Source: Planotetraspora kaengkrachanensis (lineage in GTDB: Bacteria > Actinomycetota > Actinomycetes > Streptosporangiales > Streptosporangiaceae). Taken from it: DNA of 47,703 nucleotides. The translations under genes were made by a program, and so were the position numbers. The notes under the pieces were generated by a model that was given only the letters and a program-made list of their open reading frames with translations, made no database searches and had not been told where the DNA came from. Below, one piece after another: positions 38,449-46,719 of this stretch. The stretch covers positions 1 through 47,703 of the forward strand of contig NZ_BONV01000059.1 of the NCBI RefSeq assembly GCF_016862895.1. The letters are read 5' to 3'. Position 1 is the first letter of the stretch. Every line of letters begins with the position of its first letter.

Positions 38449-40962
38449 TCAGCCCAGGACGACCTCGACCGCGAGGTCCCCGCCGGTCTCGGCCAGGACG
38501 AGTTCCCCGATGACGCCGGCCACCCGCACGTCCTGCGCGCTCAACCGGACGAGATCCGCTCCCCGCCCGCCGACGGTCACGGACGCGGCCTGCGCCCGAA
38601 TCGACACCTTGGCCTCGGACTTCGCCTTGCGCACGTGCCTGAGCACCTCACCGGCGGCCGACAACACGGCGGGGTCGCCCGCGCCGTGCTCCGGGGCCGG
38701 CCAGGGCGCGAGGTGGATCGAGCCCGTGCGCCACCACGACCACACTTCCTCGGTGACGAACGGCATGAACGGCGCGAACAACCGCAACAAGGTGTCGAGG
38801 GCCCGCCGCAGGGCCACGCGGGCGGACGCCGCCGGCGCGTCGGCTCCGCCGTACGCGCGCCCCTTCACCAGTTCCAGGTAGTCGTCGCAGAACATCCAGA
38901 AGAAGCGCTCGACCACCTCGATCGCCCGGGCGTGGTCGTAGGCCTCGAAGGCGTCGGTCGCCTCGCGCACGGCGTCGGCCAGTTGCGCCAGCATGGACAG
39001 GTCGACCGGCTCGGTGACCTCTCCGTCGCCCGCGCCAAGCCCGAGCACGAACCTCGAGGCGTTGAGAATCTTGATCGCCAGCCGTCGGCCGATCTTGAGC
39101 TGTCCGGCGTCGAAGGCCGTGTCCACGCCGTACCGGCCGTTGGCCGCCCAGTAACGCACCGCGTCCGAGCCGTGCTGCTCCAGCAGGTCCATCGGGGTCA
39201 CGACGTTGCCCTTGGACTTCGACATCTTCTTGCGGTCGGGGTCGAGGATCCAGCCGGAGATCGCCACGTCGCTCCAGGGCGGGCGGCCGAACTCCAGGTC
39301 CGACCTGACCACCGTCGCGAAGAGCCACGTCCGGATGATCTCGTGCGACTGCGGGCGCAGGTCGGCGGGGAAGACCCGCCGGAACAGGTCGTCGTCGGTC
39401 TCCCAGCGGCCCGCGATCTGCGGGGTCAGCGACGAGGTGGCCCAGGTGTCCATCACGTCGGGGTCGGCCATGAAGCCGCCGGGCACGCCGCGCTGGTCCT
39501 CGGTATGTCCGGGCGGCACATCGGAGCTGGGATCCACCGGCAGCGCGTCCTCCGGGGGCGTGATCGGCTCGCCGTACACCGGCTCACCGGCGGCGTCGAG
39601 CCGGTACCACACCGGGAACGGCACGCCGAAGAACCGCTGCCGGGAGATGAGCCAGTCTCCCGCGAGCCCCTCGACCCAGTTCTCGTAGCGCACCCGCATG
39701 TGCGCCGGATGCCAGGCGAGCCGGCGTCCCCGGTCCAGCATCCGCTCCCGCAGGCCCGCGTCGCGTCCGCCGTTGCGGATGTACCACTGCCGGGTGGTCA
39801 CGATCTCCAGCGGCCTGTCGCCGCGCTCGTAGAACTTGACCGGCCGCGACACGGGCCGCGGTTCGCCGTCGAGGTCGCCGGACCCGCGCAGCATCTCCAC
39901 GATCCGCTCACGCGCGCCGTGCACGGTCCTGCCCGCCAACTCCTTGTACGGCTCGGCAGGCACGCCCTCGGGCGGGTCCGCGAGCAGCCTGCCGTCCCGG
40001 CCGACGACCGGACGGGTCGGCAGCCCGAGCTCCCGCCACCAGGTGACGTCGGCCACATCGCCGAACGTGCAGATCATCGCGATGCCGGAGCCCTTGTCCC
40101 GCTCCGCGAGGCGATGGGCGAGGACCGGCACCTCCACGTCGAACAGCGGGGTGCGCACACTCGTGCCGAACAGCGGCCGGTACCGCTCGTCGTCGGGGTG
40201 CGCGACCAGTGCGACGCAGGCGGGGATCAGCTCGGGCCGTGTCGTCTCGATCCAGACGGGCCCCCGGTCTCCGCGGAAGGAGATCCGGTGGAACGAGCCC
40301 GGCCATTCCCTGTCCTCCAGCTCGGCCTGGGCGACGGCCGTGCGGAACGTCACGTCCCACAACGTGGGAGCCTCGGCCAGGTAGGCCTCGCCGCGGGCCA
40401 GGTTGCGCAGGAAGGCCCGCTGCGAGACGGCCCGCGCCTCGTCGCTGATCGTCGTGTAGAGCAGCGACCAGTCGACCGACAGGCCGACCCGCCGCCAGAC
40501 CGCCTCGAACGCCTGCTCGTCGATCGCGGTCAGCTTGTGGCACAGCTCCACGAAGTTGCGCCGCGAGATCAGCACGTCCCGCTTGCCCGGCTTGTCCGGC
40601 GGCACGAAGTCCGGGTCGTAGGGCAGCGACGGGTCGCAGCGGACGCCGTAGACGTTCTGCACGCGCCGCTCGGTGGGCAGGCCGTTGTCGTCCCACCCGA
40701 TCGGATAGAAGACCGACTTGCCGTTCATCCGCTGATAACGCGCCATGAGGTCGGCGTGGGTGAAGGAGAACACGTGCCCCACGTGCAGCGAGCCGGACAC
40801 AGTCGGCGGCGGGGTGTCGATCGAGTAGACCTGCTCGCGCGGCTTCGACCGGTCGAACCGATAGGTCCCCTCGGCCTCCCAGCGGGCTACCCATACCGAC
40901 TCCAGGCCGTCGAGAGTGGGCTTCTCGGGCATGGAGGCGTGGAGCCGTCGCTGTTCTGTCAT
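38449..40962 (-). CDS. valS: Valyl-tRNA synthetase (archaeal/rickettsial type)
   Basis: 837 residues. Charges tRNA-Val with valine. The HIGH motif appears as HVGH in PPPTVSGSLHVGHVFSFTHA (about 51-70), and KMSKS in DRKKMSKSKGNVVTP. The CP1 editing domain lies between (about 190-420, with WIETTRPELIPACVALVAHP). The string GWDDNGLPTERRVQ and the PPPTVSG form differ from the usual bacterial PPPNVTG/MGHA type and match the archaeal/rickettsial branch. The C-terminal coiled coil of ordinary bacterial ValS is absent. No T-box is visible upstream. A TATCGT element 6 bases before the ATG suggests leaderless expression. Confidence 0.95.
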   Translation of the reverse strand: MTEQRRLHASMPEKPTLDGLESVWVARWEAEGTYRFDRSKPREQVYSIDTPPPTVSGSLHVGHVFSFTHADLMARYQRMNGKSVFYPIGWDDNGLPTERRVQNVYGVRCDPSLPYDPDFVPPDKPGKRDVLISRRNFVELCHKLTAIDEQAFEAVWRRVGLSVDWSLLYTTISDEARAVSQRAFLRNLARGEAYLAEAPTLWDVTFRTAVAQAELEDREWPGSFHRISFRGDRGPVWIETTRPELIPACVALVAHPDDERYRPLFGTSVRTPLFDVEVPVLAHRLAERDKGSGIAMICTFGDVADVTWWRELGLPTRPVVGRDGRLLADPPEGVPAEPYKELAGRTVHGARERIVEMLRGSGDLDGEPRPVSRPVKFYERGDRPLEIVTTRQWYIRNGGRDAGLRERMLDRGRRLAWHPAHMRVRYENWVEGLAGDWLISRQRFFGVPFPVWYRLDAAGEPVYGEPITPPEDALPVDPSSDVPPGHTEDQRGVPGGFMADPDVMDTWATSSLTPQIAGRWETDDDLFRRVFPADLRPQSHEIIRTWLFATVVRSDLEFGRPPWSDVAISGWILDPDRKKMSKSKGNVVTPMDLLEQHGSDAVRYWAANGRYGVDTAFDAGQLKIGRRLAIKILNASRFVLGLGAGDGEVTEPVDLSMLAQLADAVREATDAFEAYDHARAIEVVERFFWMFCDDYLELVKGRAYGGADAPAASARVALRRALDTLLRLFAPFMPFVTEEVWSWWRTGSIHLAPWPAPEHGAGDPAVLSAAGEVLRHVRKAKSEAKVSIRAQAASVTVGGRGADLVRLSAQDVRVAGVIGELVLAETGGDLAVEVVLG

Positions 40963-40968
40963 GCGTAA

Positions 40969-40974
40969 ACGATA
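40969..40974 (-). promoter_or_regulatory. Possible -10 element of leaderless valS
   Basis: TATCGT on the minus strand ends 6 bases before the valS ATG, the spacing expected if transcription starts at the A of ATG. No ribosome site is present. No clear -35. Rest of the 40963-41287 gap: a CCTGAC/GTCAGG hairpin at 41013-41030 and the promoter at 41209-41237. Confidence 0.45.
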
Positions 40975-41208
40975 GGGCCCGGCCCGCCGTGACCCCAGCG
41001 CGTCGCGGACGCCCTGACAGACGAGTCAGGAGGGGCTCTCCGGACGGGCGCGACCCGGTGGTGGCACCGGCCCCGCCGCAGGGCGGCCCTGAGGATCGCC
41101 CCGGCCGCACGAACCCCGCGTGGTCGGCGGAATCCGCCCCGGTGCACGGCCTCGCGGATCGGTCGGGCATGATCAGCAGGACCTCTGACACGGCCCTTTC
41201 GCGCCGGT

Positions 41209-41237
41209 TTGATCACGAAGTGGGCACGGGCTAGATT
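41209..41237 (+). promoter_or_regulatory. Promoter of the HTH-NBR1-Ig gene
   Basis: TTGATC (41209-41214), a 17-base spacer and TAGATT (41232-41237), 50 bases before the start. A good sigma-A-like match for this GC content. Confidence 0.55.
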
Positions 41238-41287
41238 CTCGGCGGTCGCGGAACACTTGTGGTCGGACAGCCGGGACGGAGGCCGCT

Positions 41288-42364
41288 GTGCGTGATGCGG
41301 TGTCAGGCAAGCGGGAACGTCAGGAGCGATTCGCCAAGGAACTGCGGGCGCTGCGAGCGGAAGCGGGCAATCCGTCGTTCCGCGTGATGGCCGCCAGGTC
41401 TCACAGCGTCAGCCACGCGACGCTGCACGAGGCGGCCAAGGGCACCCGTTTCCCCAGTTGGCTGACGACGGAGGCGTTCGTCGAAGCGTGCGGAGGAGAC
41501 GTCGGCGACTGGCGGACGCGGTGGCGCGAGGCGCTGGGCGAGCCCGAGACCACTCTTGAGGTCCCTGACGCGCCGCTCGGGACCTCCGCGGTCCCGCTGG
41601 TTCCGGTGCCCCCGGGTGACGCGGTCGGAGACGCCCCAGTGGACGACTCAGCGGACAACTCAGTAGACGACTCAGTGGCGCACGACGTCCCGGCGGACGA
41701 TGCCCTGACCGCGGGCCCCGCAGTGGACGACCTTCCCGCGGACGGCCCCGCGGGCCAGGGGTCCGCCGCGTCATCGGCCCCCGGCGATTCCGAACCCCCG
41801 GTGGAACCGGTCCTCGTCCGGCGGTCGTCGCGGCGGCGCCGCCGTACGGCACTGGTCGTCGCGGGGTGCGCGGCCGCGCTCACCGCCGCCGGTACGGCCG
41901 TCCATCTGCAGACGTCGCACGACCAGCGGACGCCGGTGCGCGCGAAGCCCGGCCCGCAGCCGACGGCGGCGCCGGTGTTCACCTCGGCAGAGGGGACGGT
42001 CCCGCGGATCGCGGGTGACAAGAGCGTGTTCGTCGCCGACGTCACGATTCCCGACGGCACCGTCGTGGCACCCGGACAGCAGTTCACGAAGACCTGGGAG
42101 ATCGCCAACATCGGGACGGTCCCGTGGCACGGGCGCTTCCTGGAGCGCGCCCCGCTGCCCGCCGACAACGGGACGTGCTCCACGCCGGGCAAGGTCCGGA
42201 TCCCGGACACCGAGCCGGGTGCGCATGTGCGCATCAGCGTGGCGGTCATGGCCCCGGACGATCCCGGCTCCTGCTGGGTCGGCTGGAAGATGGTCGACGG
42301 CGAGGACCGCCCGTTCCTGCCCGGCTCGCGGCCGATCTACTTCGTGGTCAACGTCGCCGGATGA
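41288..42364 (+). CDS. Membrane-anchored HTH protein with C-terminal NBR1-type Ig-like domain
   Basis: 358 residues from GTG 41288, with GGACGGAGG 5 bases upstream. Residues about 8-80 form an HTH-like domain (ERFAKELRALRAEAGNPSFR, then ATLHEAAKGTRFPSWLTTEA) as in many actinobacterial XRE proteins. Residues 95-175 are an acidic Asp/Ala/Pro linker containing a 12-bp slippage repeat (SADNSVDDSV). RRSSRRRRR precedes one membrane helix (about 188-207). The extracytoplasmic part (about 240-358) has the pattern of the NBR1 FW/Ig-like domain: IPDGTVVAPGQQFTKTWEIA, NIGTVPWHGRFLERA and the final RPIYFVVNVAG. Two Cys (GTCSTPG, GSCWVGW) could form a disulfide. Function unknown. Confidence 0.85.
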   Translation: MRDAVSGKRERQERFAKELRALRAEAGNPSFRVMAARSHSVSHATLHEAAKGTRFPSWLTTEAFVEACGGDVGDWRTRWREALGEPETTLEVPDAPLGTSAVPLVPVPPGDAVGDAPVDDSADNSVDDSVAHDVPADDALTAGPAVDDLPADGPAGQGSAASSAPGDSEPPVEPVLVRRSSRRRRRTALVVAGCAAALTAAGTAVHLQTSHDQRTPVRAKPGPQPTAAPVFTSAEGTVPRIAGDKSVFVADVTIPDGTVVAPGQQFTKTWEIANIGTVPWHGRFLERAPLPADNGTCSTPGKVRIPDTEPGAHVRISVAVMAPDDPGSCWVGWKMVDGEDRPFLPGSRPIYFVVNVAG

Positions 42365-42492
42365 CCGGCTGTCAGAGCATGTCAGAACCTGTAAGACGCG
42401 CTACCTGACAGCGCACGCCGCCGCCCATGATGACTCCGATCTTCAACTGGCCGAAGCCGGCCGGGGAGTCCATCGCCAGAAAGGCGGCACTT

Positions 42493-42906
42493 TTGAAGGC
42501 AGGACGTTTCGCGAAGGGCGCGATCGTCGCGCTGCTGTGCGCTCCGGCGGTCGCCGGGATCTCGGGGACCGCCCACGCGGAATCGGCTCCGGGCTGCGCC
42601 GGCACGACGCAGATCGGTTCGACCGCCTACATCACCTCGGGCGGCACGACCTTCGCGTCCGTGAAGCAGTTCAAGGGGTGCGGCAAGAACTGGGCCTACC
42701 TGTACGTCTGGGAGGGCTACCGCAGCACGCACAGCACGTGGGACGCGTGCGTCGCGGTCGGCACCACCGGCACCCTGAACGGCACCCAGTGCAGGACCCA
42801 CACGACCGAGGTCTGGTCGCTCGGCACCAACACCCTGTCGGTGTGCACCCAGGCCATCGGCTGGATCCCCGATGGGGCGAGCGCGAAGACCAGCGAGCGC
42901 TGCTGA
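42493..42906 (+). CDS. Small secreted six-cysteine protein
   Basis: I choose TTG at 42493 (137 residues) with AAAGGCGG 6 bases upstream. It yields a normal signal peptide (KAGRFAKGAIVALLCAPAVA, cleavage after AHA before ESAPGC). ATG at 42427 lacks a ribosome site and would add an odd 22-residue pre-extension. The mature protein (about 105 residues) carries six Cys, Trp/Tyr-rich strands (KNWAYLYVWEGYRST) and ends in Cys. No family recognised. The downstream exported hydrolase is on the same strand, so both may act at the cell surface. Confidence 0.75.
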   Translation: MKAGRFAKGAIVALLCAPAVAGISGTAHAESAPGCAGTTQIGSTAYITSGGTTFASVKQFKGCGKNWAYLYVWEGYRSTHSTWDACVAVGTTGTLNGTQCRTHTTEVWSLGTNTLSVCTQAIGWIPDGASAKTSERC

Positions 42907-42919
42907 CGAGGCTCTCCGG

Positions 42920-42952
42920 CGCCCGGCGGTCCCCTGTGGTGGCCGCCGGGCG
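42920..42952 (+). terminator. 10-bp hairpin after the secreted protein
   Basis: CGCCCGGCGG pairs with CCGCCGGGCG across 13 bases, 14 bases after the stop. Further complementary pieces downstream (CGCCCGC-TCCC-GCGGGCG; GCGTCAGC/GCTGACGC) make the whole 42920-43010 region highly structured. Confidence 0.6.
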
Positions 42953-43028
42953 TCAGCGGCGAGCACGCCCGCTCCCGCGGGCGACGTTCCCCCGCGGCTG
43001 ACGCCGCTCTTGTGAAAGGACCCCCCTT

Positions 43029-44741
43029 TTGAAGTCTGGACCTTCGCGGCTGCGCAAGATATGCGCGCCGCTGATCGGCGCGGCGGCGATGTTCGCCGCG
43101 CTGTTCGTCGCGCCGGGCGCGGCCGAGGCCGCCGTCGGCGCGCATTCCTACACGGTCACCGCGACCCTCGACGGGCGCACGGCCAAGGACCTGAGCAACC
43201 ACGCGTACCCCAACAAGTACGCGAACGGCAGCACCATCACGGTCACCTGCCAGGACAGCGGGCCGGACGCCTACGGCAGCACGGTCTGGGACCGCACCTC
43301 GGACAGCCTCTGGGTCCCCGACTACTACGTGAAGACCGGGCACTCGGGCTTCACCGACGAGGTGCCGCGCTGCGTCAACGGCAACACGCCGGGCAGCGGC
43401 ACCGGCCGGCCGTACACCGTCTCGGCGACCCTCGACGGGCGCACCGAGCGTGACGTCGACAACCACGCGTTCGTCAACAAGTACCCGAGCGGCGGCGTCG
43501 TCTGGATCCTGTGCCAGACGACCGGTCCCAACGCGTACGGCAGCAACCTGTGGGACCTCACCGACGACAACCTGTGGATCCCCGACTTCTACGTCAAGAC
43601 CGGCTACAGCGGCCCGACGCCCCAGCTCCCGCGTTGCGGCGGCGACGAGGTCGACCCGCCGGCGACCGGCCCGCACTCGTTCCCGGTGACGGCCACGCTC
43701 GACGGCCGCAGCGTCAAGGACGTCAACAACCACGCGTCCGTCGACCGGTACTTCGAGGGCCAGTACGTCGAGATCAGCTGCCAGGACAGCGGCCCGGCCG
43801 CCTACGGCAGCACGATCTGGGACCTCACCGCCGACGGCTGGTGGATCCCCGACTTCTACGTGAGCACGGGCACCTCCGGGTACTCCCCGGTGCTCCCCCT
43901 CTGCTCCGGGGGCGGCGCCGCCGGCGGCGGCCCCATCGGCGGTCACTCGTACGTCGTGACGGCCACTCTGGACGGCCGGACGGCCAAGAGCCTGAGCAAC
44001 CACGCGTTCCCGGACAAGTACCCGTCGGGCAGCACGGTGACCATCACCTGCCAGGCGTACGGCGAGTTCACCTACGGCGGCTCGGCCATCTGGGACAAGA
44101 CCAGCGACGGCCTCTGGGTCGCCGACTACTACGTCAAGACGGGCACGAGCGGCTTCGTCTCCGGCATCCCGCGCTGCGACAACACGCCTCCGCCCGCCGG
44201 TGGCGACCCGTCCGGCTGGGACCCCGGATCGCCGGCTCCGCCGTCCTCCAGCCACCAGGAGAAGGTCAACGCGGCGATCGCGGCCGCCCGCGCCGAGATC
44301 ACCAACCACCCGCTGTACGCGTGGGGCGGCGGTCACGGCGCCCACCCGGGCCCGACCCGCGGCTACTGCGACGGGGTCAACGGCTACGACGCCACGGGCG
44401 CGTGCGCCGCGGACAAGCGGATCGGCTTCGACTGCTCGGGGCTCATGCGCTGGGCCTTCTACCAGGCCACCGGCGTCGACATCGGCAACGTGTCCACGTA
44501 CGACATGTACCGGCACCGGCCGTCCATCTTCGCCTACACGATTCACCGGGTCTCCGACCTGCAGCCGGGTGACCTGATCCTCAGCCGGCCCGACGAAAAA
44601 GGGCTGCCTGCGCACACCGTGATCGTGTCCAAGGTGAGCGGATCCACGATCACCATCATCGAGGCGCCGCGCACCATCATCCCCCTGCGGGAGACGACGT
44701 TCCCGACCGAGACCTTCATGGTCGCCTACCGCCTCGCGTAA
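43029..44741 (+). CDS. Secreted NlpC/P60 peptidoglycan hydrolase with four tandem repeats
   Basis: 570 residues from TTG 43029, 8 bases after AAAGGA. Signal peptide about 1-35 (PLIGAAAMFAALFVAP). Four repeats of 76-78 residues lie at about 39-115, 128-203, 216-292 and 306-383. Each has TATLDGR, NHA, a mid-repeat Cys, a W-D-x-T block, a Pro-Asp-x-Tyr-Val motif and a final Cys, so they are probably disulfide-closed SH3-like wall-binding modules. After a Pro/Ser linker the NlpC/P60 domain (about 410-570) has catalytic Cys469 (FDCSGLMRW) and His528 (PAHTVIV). Such enzymes cut stem peptides in peptidoglycan. The repeat family itself I do not recognise by name. Confidence 0.93.
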   Translation: MKSGPSRLRKICAPLIGAAAMFAALFVAPGAAEAAVGAHSYTVTATLDGRTAKDLSNHAYPNKYANGSTITVTCQDSGPDAYGSTVWDRTSDSLWVPDYYVKTGHSGFTDEVPRCVNGNTPGSGTGRPYTVSATLDGRTERDVDNHAFVNKYPSGGVVWILCQTTGPNAYGSNLWDLTDDNLWIPDFYVKTGYSGPTPQLPRCGGDEVDPPATGPHSFPVTATLDGRSVKDVNNHASVDRYFEGQYVEISCQDSGPAAYGSTIWDLTADGWWIPDFYVSTGTSGYSPVLPLCSGGGAAGGGPIGGHSYVVTATLDGRTAKSLSNHAFPDKYPSGSTVTITCQAYGEFTYGGSAIWDKTSDGLWVADYYVKTGTSGFVSGIPRCDNTPPPAGGDPSGWDPGSPAPPSSSHQEKVNAAIAAARAEITNHPLYAWGGGHGAHPGPTRGYCDGVNGYDATGACAADKRIGFDCSGLMRWAFYQATGVDIGNVSTYDMYRHRPSIFAYTIHRVSDLQPGDLILSRPDEKGLPAHTVIVSKVSGSTITIIEAPRTIIPLRETTFPTETFMVAYRLA

Positions 44742-44756
44742 CCCTTCTGAGCGAAC

Positions 44757-44786
44757 GGCCCCCGCACTCCGGCGAGTGCGGGGGCC
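44757..44786. terminator. 12-bp hairpin between convergent genes
   Basis: GGCCCCCGCACT, loop CCGGCG, AGTGCGGGGGCC, midway between the hydrolase stop (44741) and the ABC permease stop (44806). Bidirectional terminator. Confidence 0.8.
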
Positions 44787-44805
44787 TCGTCGCTTCGGTC
44801 CGTGT

Positions 44806-45672
44806 TCAGTCCGTCTTGCTGAACTCCGCGATCGCGATCGCGAGCAGGACGGCCCCGATGGCCGCCACGACGCCGACCTCCAGCAGAGTCGGCACCCGCC
44901 AGCTCCCCCAGGTCATGCCCGCGTCGAGCCGCTGCCGTACGGCGGGGGCCAGCGTCAGATGGGAGAACACGATGCGCCTGATGGGGTCGACCGCGTAGGC
45001 GAGCGGGTCGATCCGGTTGAGCACGCTCAGCCAGGTGGGCAGGTTCGACGCCGGGAAGACGGCGCCGGACAGGAAGTACAGGGGCAGGATCAGCATCTGG
45101 GTCAGCGCCATGAACGACTGCATCTGCTTGATCCGGGCGGACATCATCACCCCGAAGGCCGTGATGGTGAACGCCAACAACAGCTGGATCCCGAACACGC
45201 CGAGCACGAGTCCCGGCGCGTACGGCACGCCGACCAGGCCCGCGATGGCGATGACGATCACGCCCTGGAAGGCGGCCACGGTGGCCCCACCGGCGCACTT
45301 GCCGATGACGATCGAGCTGCGGCGGACCGGCGCGACGAGCATCTCGCGCAGGAAGCCGAACTCGCGGTCCCAGACGATGGAGGCCGCCGAGGCCATCGCG
45401 GTGAACAGCACGGCCATGGCGAGGATGCCCGGGTAGAGGAAGGTGCGCAGGCTCAGCCCGCCCGTGCCGCCGGAGGTCAGCTGCGACAGCCCGGTGCCCA
45501 GGACGAACAGGAAGAGGAACGGCTGCACCAGCGAGGTGAGGATCCGCAGCCGGTCGCTGAAGAACCGGATGAGCTCCCGCTGCCAGACGATCTTGATGGC
45601 GCGCAGCTCACCGGCCACGCTGCGGCTGGGTACCCGGATCCGCGACACCGGCGCGGTCTGGACGGCGGTCAT
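44806..45672 (-). CDS. ABC-2 type exporter permease (DrrB-like)
   Basis: 288 residues from ATG 45672, overlapping the ATPase stop as ATGA. About six membrane helices. The motif IVWDREFGFLREMLVAPVRR is the conserved cytosolic coupling region of DrrB/NodJ-type permeases, and MLILPLYFLSGAVFPASNLP is the typical fifth-helix motif. Partner of the ATPase gene before it. Exports a drug or lipid; substrate unknown. Confidence 0.95.
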   Translation of the reverse strand: MTAVQTAPVSRIRVPSRSVAGELRAIKIVWQRELIRFFSDRLRILTSLVQPFLFLFVLGTGLSQLTSGGTGGLSLRTFLYPGILAMAVLFTAMASAASIVWDREFGFLREMLVAPVRRSSIVIGKCAGGATVAAFQGVIVIAIAGLVGVPYAPGLVLGVFGIQLLLAFTITAFGVMMSARIKQMQSFMALTQMLILPLYFLSGAVFPASNLPTWLSVLNRIDPLAYAVDPIRRIVFSHLTLAPAVRQRLDAGMTWGSWRVPTLLEVGVVAAIGAVLLAIAIAEFSKTD

Positions 45673-46652
45673 CGGCGCATTCCTCTCAGCTTCGCGATGG
45701 TCTCCCGGCTGCGCTGTCCTGCGGTCGCCTCCGCGTCACGCATGGTCTTGCCGGTGTAGGACATGAAGACGTCGTCGAGGCTCGGGCGGGCCACGTTGAC
45801 CGCGCGGATCGGCAGCGGAAACTCCCCGAAGAGCGTGGGGACGAACTTCTCGCCCTGCTCCACGAAGAACGTGACGGCGCCCTCCGACGCGGTCGCCTCA
45901 AGCCCGAACCGCTCGGCGAGCAGGGCGATCGCCTTCTCGTCGTCGGTGTCGATGCGGACGCGGTCCTTGCCCACGCTCGCCTTCAGCGCCTCCGGGGTGT
46001 CGAGGGCGATGATCCGGCCGTGATCCATGATCGCGATCCGGTCGCAGTTCTCCGCCTCGTCCATGTAGTGGGTCGTCAGGAAGATCGTGATGTCCTCGGC
46101 CTGCTTGAGCTCGCGGATGTAGGCCCAGATGGAGCTGCGCGTCTGGGGGTCGAGACCGACGGTCGGCTCGTCGAGGAACAACACCCGGGGCGAGTGGAGC
46201 AGGCCGCGGCCGATCTCCAGCCGCCGCTTCATCCCGCCGGAGAACGTGTTGACCTTGCTCCCGCGCCGGTCCCACAGGCCGACCATGTCGAGCACCTGCC
46301 GCAACCGGTCGCCGAGCTCGCTCTTCGGCACGCCGTACAGGCCGGCGTGCAGGCGGAGGTTCTGCTCGGCGGTCAGGTAGCCGTCCAGGGTGGTGTCCTG
46401 GAAGACCAGCCCGATGTTGCGCCGCACCTCGTCGCGTTCCCGCACGATGTCGTGCCCCGCGACGGTCGCGGTGCCTCCCGTCGGGGTCACCAGCGTGCAC
46501 AACATGCTGATGGTCGTGGACTTCCCCGCGCCGTTGGGGCCGAGGAAGCCGAACGTCTCGCCGCCCTCCACCGTCAGGTCGAGTCCCCGCACCGCTTCGA
46601 ATTCGCCGTAGCGCTTGGTCAGGCGGGTCGTGGCGACCGCCGTCCGTGTCAT
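45669..46652 (-). CDS. ABC transporter ATP-binding protein (DrrA-like)
   Basis: 327 residues, ATG with CAGGAGATGAC upstream. Walker A GPNGAGKST (about 38-46), signature FSGGMKRRLEIGRGL, Walker B VLFLDEPTVGLDP, switch His in TTHYMDE. The C-terminal domain (about 235-327: LPIRAVNVARPSLDDVFMSY) is the DrrA regulatory tail. Pairs with the permease. The divergent TetR gene and the operator between them suggest induction by the transported compound. Confidence 0.95.
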   Translation of the reverse strand: MTRTAVATTRLTKRYGEFEAVRGLDLTVEGGETFGFLGPNGAGKSTTISMLCTLVTPTGGTATVAGHDIVRERDEVRRNIGLVFQDTTLDGYLTAEQNLRLHAGLYGVPKSELGDRLRQVLDMVGLWDRRGSKVNTFSGGMKRRLEIGRGLLHSPRVLFLDEPTVGLDPQTRSSIWAYIRELKQAEDITIFLTTHYMDEAENCDRIAIMDHGRIIALDTPEALKASVGKDRVRIDTDDEKAIALLAERFGLEATASEGAVTFFVEQGEKFVPTLFGEFPLPIRAVNVARPSLDDVFMSYTGKTMRDAEATAGQRSRETIAKLRGMRR

Positions 46653-46681
46653 GTCATCTCCTGATTTAAGTACTCCAGGTG

Positions 46682-46695
46682 TAAGAATACTCTTA
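46682..46695. promoter_or_regulatory. TetR operator between ABC exporter and TetR genes
   Basis: TAAGA-ATAC-TCTTA, perfect 5-base arms, 29 bases before the ATPase start and 24 before the TetR start. The whole 67-base gap is AT-rich and has GATTT/AAATC at its ends. Single-dimer control of both genes is likely. Confidence 0.55.
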
Positions 46696-46719
46696 GTGTA
46701 GGCAAATCAGGAGCAAGGT

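Noticed and set aside
38635-40968. 777-codon open frame on the plus strand
   Set aside because: Exact antisense of valS; low complexity and no motif.
40963-41287. T-box leader before valS
   Set aside because: No specifier hairpin or T-box consensus seen; the -10-like element 6 bases from ATG leaves no room for a leader.
42717-44615. 632-codon open frame on the minus strand
   Set aside because: Antisense of the repeat-containing hydrolase; its apparent repeats only mirror the real gene.
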